From contig NW_020312181.1 of assembly GCF_002999335.1 (NCBI RefSeq), forward strand, positions 1-64,000: a DNA stretch of 64,000 nt. Reading direction: 5' to 3'. Position numbers and translations under genes: made by a program. The stretch is from Cyclospora cayetanensis (lineage: Eukaryota > Apicomplexa > Conoidasida > Eucoccidiorida > Eimeriidae). Positions 58,146-64,000 of this stretch are shown here, in pieces. Under the pieces are notes generated by a model. That model was not told the DNA's origin, searched no databases, and worked only from the letters and a program-made list of their open reading frames with translations. How positions within the stretch are numbered: position 1 is the stretch's first letter; every line of letters begins with the position of its first letter.

Positions 58146-61100
58146 ATGGAAAGAAATAAGTCAAAGGGAGACAGGAAGAATCCATAACATACTGCTAGGT
58201 GTCTTTTTCAGTTCCTTGAAGGTTGTTGATGTGCGCATCAAGGCGGGCGTGTTTGAACGCTCTCATACAGTAAGTGGTTTGTCGATACGACAAGCAAAAA
58301 ATGTTAGACGCAATGTATTTCCAGATGCTAAGTGGCGACGCAACACAGGCCAAGCACATAAACGATAAACACGTTTGCGGGGCTTGTTTCGTGAGGTTGC
58401 AGCCAAATAGCCAGGTCGCTAGTTACTTTCCTACTCAGAGGCGCCACCGTGGTCTGCATTGCACAAAGTGGGTACATAGACTTCATAGAAGTGAATACAT
58501 CCAAAAGAAGGTGTTCAAGCGAGCGGAAGCTTCAAAGGCAAAATGCGTCGTGCCAAACCCTCATCCCTAGCAATTGATGCATTGCTAGGCGCAATTTAGG
58601 CCAGGTCAGCCTCAGCTGTCTACATCTTACACCTCCTGTAGTGCGTATTTGCAAGTGTTCCCCTTAGATTAGCCCTTGTTCTGCCTTCTCTCTGGCTTGC
58701 CTCTAACCAGTGTGCATGGAGCTGGCTTACTTCTTAGTCTATAAAGAGATTTGGGGACTAACTAATACTCACCATAGAAATCCTTGGAGGACAGGCTCTC
58801 CTAGGAGTAAGGCTGCCTCCTCCGTTATTGGTGTCGCTGTTGTTCTGGAACTGTGGATTGCGCATATGCTTCTGTCTCCCTGCCGGCTCTTTCAGAAGCT
58901 AGATCTACGCATTTTAGCCCTCCATGAGACATTGTGGCAGCGCAGTCTTCTCCATGGACATATCTCTCTCCTCAAATTTAGAGGCTGCGTCAGCACCATC
59001 GCAGCCCTGAAGGTCCCTTGGCGGTGGTCTCCGTATCGACAGACCGCAGAGTACCACAGTGCAGAGAGAAATAAAGTACTGGGCCTTGGAATGTCGACCC
59101 TGTCGATGAGGAAGAAGGCAGCCAAGGTCGCCCCTTGAACCTGACGGACGCTTGAGAATATCTGGTATCAGTGACTCTAGGATCTGAACAATCATCGGGG
59201 GGCTCCACATGCTCCTGTCGACGTATGTTGAGCAGATCTAAAAAAATTCGTATTGCAGAAGGAGCACCGTTGTGCCCATTTCTCCCTTCGAAAGGCGATC
59301 AAGAAGAGGGGCGGTGAGGAAGCGGTGACAATGCCCCAAGGCGTCCCCAATCAAGCCCTTCTCGAAACCCTGTGTCAGCCCGCAGGAACCTAAGTAGTGC
59401 TTCTGGCACGCGAGAGAGACCCTCATCCAATAGGGGGCCATACTCCACTGATTAGCCTTGTCCGTTTGCAAGGTCCCCAGAAGTCGCACATATTTTCACG
59501 TGTAGTGCAAGGGTGCCCATCGGGAGCGGTGCCTATCTTCTCCTGAGTCCTTGAAAGCTGATGCAGGCAGCTGGGGCTCACATTGCAATTTTGGCTGCCT
59601 CTTACTCCGACGGTTACTATATTTTCTGGTGCCGTCATCAGCATGAATGCGGAGCACCATATTGCCGGACAAAGCAAACGAGTCGAAGCAGAGTGTGTGG
59701 CGGGCGTCCTTCTAAGGAGACCCCCTGGTCGCCCGCCCCGCGCCAGTCACACTTTAAAGCCTTTCTTGGTTCTGATATACAGAGCCAAACCAGCGACGGC
59801 CTTTTTTGTGGCCGTAACAGCTGCGTTTAACATTTCGCAACGGTCATACTGGATATTGTTCGGATCTTTAGAAGCCCTCTACCTTTGTGCAATGTCCACC
59901 TAGGACACCTCGGAGAGAAAGCGTTACCGCCAGCATTAGGCAGCAGAGCGAAGATACGTGGACACCATCAATAAATGCCGGTGTGTTGCAGGTGCTGGGG
60001 ACTTCAGAGTTACCCCTACATCCAGGACGACCATGGAGAGTTTCTTCACCGCTTTGGTGATCCTGACGCTAACGCAGCTGCCGCCGAACATGCGGTGGGG
60101 ACAAGCTCGAGCTTGGACATTCAGGAGAGCGCCGGCTCAGCGTATTGACTCCATGGTCCCGAAGAGTCACCAGATGTGCTATGAAGTAGCCAAGCGCTTT
60201 GATCCCTCTGAGGGGCCCCGATAAGGCTTTTTGCGGGGCTGTTCGCGAGTGTCTCTATTTTCATCTTTGCCATGGGTTTCGAGATGCCGCTTTCAAGTTG
60301 CATGTTCATCATCGTGGTGAGTGTGTCCACCTACATAAGGCTATGTTGGTGCTTATTCTAGATTTGTTCTCAGTGGTGCTCTTGACCGAAGGTTTGCCCG
60401 GGGGAAGGCCCCGCGACCCACCAAGTCACATTTGAGGGGGGCCACCAGTGGGGCCCCGAACACACGAAAAAACACACTATACCAGGACCACTGGTGTTAC
60501 CATCAGTGTTCTGCGTCAAATCGGTCTTCTCTTCAATGTACACACTGCCTACCATACTGAAGACCCTACTTCCTGCCAAGAGATAAGGATCCAGTGTCTC
60601 TCGTGCTTGCTTCTGTTCGGTTTCTCCTGTATATATTGCTGTTCCGCGTGGACGACACCAGCGGAATAAAGCATGTTGTGCTTGTTCCACGGTGAAAAAT
60701 CATACGAAGAATGGCATTCAGCATCTAGGCTATAAGACAAGAGGGGAGATAATAGAGAGCCACCGTCCCAAATCCGATGCCCGCCGTCTGAGCTGTAGCG
60801 ACCACAAAGATCTAAAGTTCCAGGAGGCGAAGCGATATCAGCAGCTTAAAACTTTAGTAGCAGCTGTCGCACGGGAGTCACTGGAAATGCAATACCTCGA
60901 ACAGCACCAGCAAGAAAATTTACAAGGAAAAGCAGAGCCATAGGTCGTAAGGGCATTCACAACTGTAGCGCCCGTCGCTACAGCAGCAGCCCCATGAGCA
61001 TGAGCAGCATTCTTGCCATGTTGAGATTGATGTCCTCGGTCTACATGTGCAGGTCTCTGTCGAAGTTCCACCAGAGTCAAGGCAAAACTACTCCGCATAT

Positions 61101-61174
61101 AATAGGCGAACTCGTAGCTATATTATCGACTGGAGAGTAGCTCAAGATCAAATTTCAGATGGGGACAAATAATA
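58146..61174. other. Ambiguous region with scattered open frames
   Basis: Several plus-strand frames of 85-145 codons occur (58274-58570, 58710-59138, 59583-59903, 60692-60943) but none shows a domain or a chain of in-phase splice sites. The most interesting piece is an ATG at 60033 with a signal-peptide-like start (MESFFTALVILTLTQ) and a Cys-containing continuation ending at 60224. The next plus-strand frame (60199-60435) continues with several Cys residues, as if a +1 break separated two halves of one small secreted protein. I do not call a gene. Confidence 0.3.
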
Positions 61175-61999
61175 CTACCCTTGAGAGCAGCAAGCAGAGT
61201 AATGACCCCGTCGAACTGACTTATCATGTAGGTCACTCAGGCCTCGTTGGCACGCCGGGCTCCACTTTAAGTGTCTACTAGACCGGGAGGCTAAAATGAA
61301 TTCATAGACTATCCTATAACGCTCTAAGGAGGCCGTACCTCGAGCAACGGTAGCAACAGCTATAAAACTGGCAAGCACAATGGTAACGAAAGAAAGAAGA
61401 GCCCAAGGCTTCTTCAGAGAGTGAGATGATAGGTTACGTACAGATAAGCGGCAAAGAAAACCCCCTAAAGACAGCACAAGAGACCAAGGGGTGGGACTGT
61501 TGCATATCGCGCGTAGCGGGGCAGTAAAAGGAGCGTCGGGAAGCTCTAAACCAGGGAAGGTCTGCAGCTTCCTCGGTGGGTCTGCCCACTGGGTTGAACC
61601 AAAAATGGCTCCGCCCGTATTGAGTAGTATAGCCACATCTGTTGCAGAAAAGCTCTCAGAATGAAGAAGCAGAAAGGCAGTTTCTTGGTAACCGTCGATC
61701 GAGTCACCCCAACGAAGACGGCCGCAAAGGCTGTGGTGCACTGCGGATACAGCAAGCGGCTTGTTCGCGAATTGCACGTTCATGCAGATGTTCCTAGTGG
61801 GTTTTCTAGTTGGGGGTCCTGTTTTAGCCCCAGGACAGCTACAGCCAATGGTCAGAACAGTCCTTCCTAGAATTCCCGTAATCTCTTCTCTGCTGGCAAG
61901 GGAAAGCGCCTGCAGGAAGGGGAGAGCAGGTAAGCAAACCAACCATATAAAAGTCATCAGATGGGCGCAGAATGCAAGGGAAGGTAGCTTGGGTGCCAT
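61175..61999 (-). CDS. Candidate secreted or membrane protein, unknown family
   Basis: An uninterrupted frame of 274 codons starts at the ATG at 61999 and ends at 61175. It opens with a hydrophobic, signal-peptide-like N-terminus (LMTFIWLVCLPALPFLQA, about residues 14-31). A central part with Cys residues (IGCSCPG, NICMNV, HHSLCGRL) follows, then a hydrophobic segment (SLVLSLGGFLC) and a strong membrane helix (WALLSFVTIVLASFIAVATV, about residue 205-225), and a basic, Cys-rich tail of about 55 residues. Frame length without introns is well above chance. It does not match the Eimeria TA4-type surface antigens as far as I can tell. Its start lies 39 bases from the ATG of the plus-strand small gene, so both may share a promoter. 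Confidence 0.5.
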   Translation of the reverse strand: MAPKLPSLAFCAHLMTFIWLVCLPALPFLQALSLASREEITGILGRTVLTIGCSCPGAKTGPPTRKPTRNICMNVQFANKPLAVSAVHHSLCGRLRWGDSIDGYQETAFLLLHSESFSATDVAILLNTGGAIFGSTQWADPPRKLQTFPGLELPDAPFTAPLRAICNSPTPWSLVLSLGGFLCRLSVRNLSSHSLKKPWALLSFVTIVLASFIAVATVARGTASLERYRIVYEFILASRSSRHLKWSPACQRGLSDLHDKSVRRGHYSACCSQG

Positions 62000-62038
62000 G
62001 GGCACTTAAAAGGCCACCTCTGCTGTCTCGGGGGACAC

Positions 62039-62496
62039 ATGGCAAAAGCTCTGTGGCGCAAAGTAGGTCAATGGCATTCTGTGTTCAAGCAGCTGAGCCT
62101 CCGTGAGAGGTCCATCACTTTGAAGACAAGCGTCCTGTGGCTTGCAGTACAGTGCACAGTATCCAAAGAAGGAGCCTTACAGAGCCCTTGCTGCCAGCAG
62201 CTTTGCATGGGCCCAGGCCCTAAAACCAGTTGCAGAGACCTCGGAGGCCCTAGAGTCCCTTTGGGTGGGTGCAGATGCCTCGTTTTCGCTTCAGTGGCTT
62301 ATGCTGGCTTATTTTTGTTGCAGGCACAGACGACAAGCTGGAGACAGCTACTGAGGACTTCGACGGGGCCTGTGCTGCTGCGGGGGTTAGGGCTTCTGAT
62401 TTGAAAGAACTTCGAGAATGTGAGGCCCTAGAGATAGAAATAACCCGTGAGGTTGTCCAGGGCAAAGCAGAGAGGAGGTCCTCCCAAGTCGAATAA
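62039..62496 (+). CDS. Candidate small helical protein, unknown function
   Basis: Three exons join in phase: 62039-62062 (MAKALWRK), 62148-62268 and 62324-62496, giving 105 residues. The donors are AAA|GTAGGT and G|GTGCAG, and the acceptors are CTTGCAG and TTGTTGCAG. The product is soluble and helical (YRALAASSFAWAQALKPVAE, then ATEDFDGACAAAGV, then LKELRECEALEIEITREV) with two Cys. There is no membrane segment or known domain. The tiny first exon resembles the 27-base first exon of NOG1 in the same window. It is divergent from the membrane-protein candidate at 61175-61999. The start exon is the weakest part of the model. Confidence 0.4.
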
Positions 62497-64000
62497 CTTC
62501 GGGAAGGATCTAGGGCTAGGCCCTCAATGCAAGTATAGTCCCCGGCAATCTTTGCTGTTTTATCCGGCATTTCCCAGGTCTGTATGAACTGAGGATAAAG
62601 AATAAGGTACAGGATTGGAAATACAAACAAAACAAAATGACGAACGGAATTGAACCCCTCAGCATCCGCTGCACTCGGAAGTCAAGAAAGGCTTCACCTA
62701 GTTGAGGTCCACTGGTATTCGGTGATATTCCCCATAAGTCGACTTTAAGCTGCCTTTCCCCTTTCTGTTACTGTATTTAAGGATTTTCTTTGCAATTTAG
62801 GACTTCAAAGGCCATATTCCTCGATTTCTGAGTGGGCCCTTCCCCACGAAGTTTGCAGACAGCAAGCAGCCATCCATTAGCTCGCACGCAGACAACAGCT
62901 AGCCTAAAGCATACACGCTATTCAGCAAGTGCTCCAGCCTGGAGCCTTATACATTTGCATTAGTGCCTGAAAACTCGCATGGGACCTCATAGGCCTTATT
63001 CGTCCATAATATAGCCCCACTCCCACTTGTTTTGATGCACTCCAGACACCGTAGTCTCCGTAACTTCCACTGCACTAGCGCCATTTTCGGAGGAATACTA
63101 CCTACTAAACTCTCCCAAAAAGATTGGACTGTGCTGAGTACTTACTCGTTGCTGTGTAGTAAGTTAAAGAGGCTTCGGACGGCCCACTTTACGCTAGGGT
63201 GGACGCTCCCGAGATTATTTCAAGCTCTAACCCTTGTAATCCACGGAATGCCACTATGTGCTTATTCTCTGGTATAGGAGCAGAATTATTTGAAACTTTC
63301 AAATCTTCCCATAGTTCAAGTACCAGCAGCAACAGCATCGATTTTGGGGGTCTTTGGATCTAGCCAACCCCCCAGAGGGCTTTCGGGATGGGGATGAAGC
63401 GATAGTTAAAACATAAGCAGTACGAACACAAAGAAAGAACACCTTCAGCAATGGTTTCTGTGCGACATCACTGTCACTTCTCACACGCTTACGCCTCTGC
63501 ATTCGTAGCCGGTAAAACGGACACACTGTCATATCCACAACACCTAGTGATTGGGGTTCGGGAAGGTGCATCTTTGTACATTATATCAACTTTCTTGTTT
63601 CGTTTTGGGGATTTTTTTACATACGAGTAATGCTTAAGATGAGATAGCGGCAATAAAACGATGCACGGCATGTAGCCACACTGCTGTCAAGAACCATGTG
63701 AGCCATTTCAGCGAGACGCTTCCCTACTGAAGCCTCAACATCCGATGGCTTCACACTGCCTCTGCTGCCGCGCAGTTCACTGCAACTTTAGAGGCAGTGT
63801 CATGTACGGCTCCTCTGCCTTCCCCAGCGAACTCTTTTAGTGCCCTCCAGAAGATTCCTATGTTGCAATTTTCATGCGTTTGTCTGCTTAGTGTTCTCTC
63901 TTTTTTTTAACCTTAAGGAGGAGGGCCTCGTTAGTGAGTGCCTCCTGGTGTGCCTTGTTAGTATTTCTCGAATGGAGCACAGAAAGCCAAATGCCATCCA
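62497..64000. other. Right end of the window, no supported gene
   Basis: Frames are short (under 95 codons) and motif-free on both strands. A B-box-like string (GGTTCAATTCC on the minus strand, about 62651-62661) was tested as a tRNA and rejected. A T-run lies at 63901-63909. A gene could begin beyond the edge. Confidence 0.45.

Noticed and set aside
62641..62730. GGTTCAATTCC (B-box-like) on the minus strand
   Set aside because: The T stem pairs poorly, and no A box, D arm or acceptor stem could be folded around it.

Overview
The window is protozoan nuclear DNA. Genes are split by many short GT-AG introns. Exons carry CAG-derived Ala/Gln/Ser runs and very frequent GGGGCCCC strings, and the gene content (an ApiAP2 factor, a cullin, NOG1, an apyrase, a plant-like CCCH protein) fits an apicomplexan. 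The mix of moderate GC, short CAG runs and GGGGCCCC-rich exons suggests a coccidian of the Eimeria/Cyclospora group. No ribosomal RNA, convincing tRNA or CRISPR array was seen, and genus is an inference.

Layout. 1-5.7 kb: gene-poor, with one short degraded match to a Ty3/gypsy reverse transcriptase. 5.7-6.6 kb (-): one or two small basic proteins, head-to-head with a cullin at 6.66-11.62 kb (+). 12.75-21.35 kb (+): a ~2,500-residue chromatin/transcription protein with a PHD finger, two AP2-type DNA-binding domains and a long Arg/Ser tail. 24.1-27.66 kb (+): three CCCH zinc fingers in the plant/Unkempt-type arrangement. 27.7-35.0 kb: mostly non-coding, with one candidate small secreted protein near 30.4-31.1 kb. 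35.04-39.84 kb (+): the nucleolar GTPase NOG1, resolved into 12 exons. 41.57-44.89 kb (-): a GDA1/CD39 apyrase. 46.64-48.88 kb (-): a disordered protein. 50.38-52.6 kb (+): a helical protein. 54.17-55.38 kb (-): two adjacent unrecognised reading frames. 57.5-62.5 kb: candidate small membrane, secreted and helical proteins that are not recognised.

The genes do not form a pathway. The recognised ones cover ubiquitin ligase scaffolding (cullin), transcription/chromatin (PHD-AP2), RNA control (CCCH), 60S ribosome assembly (NOG1) and nucleotide hydrolysis in the secretory system (apyrase). Exon borders were chosen by hand from GT/AG sites, frame continuity and family resemblance. Borders given as exact coordinates keep the reading frame open. 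Those marked approximate need RNA data.
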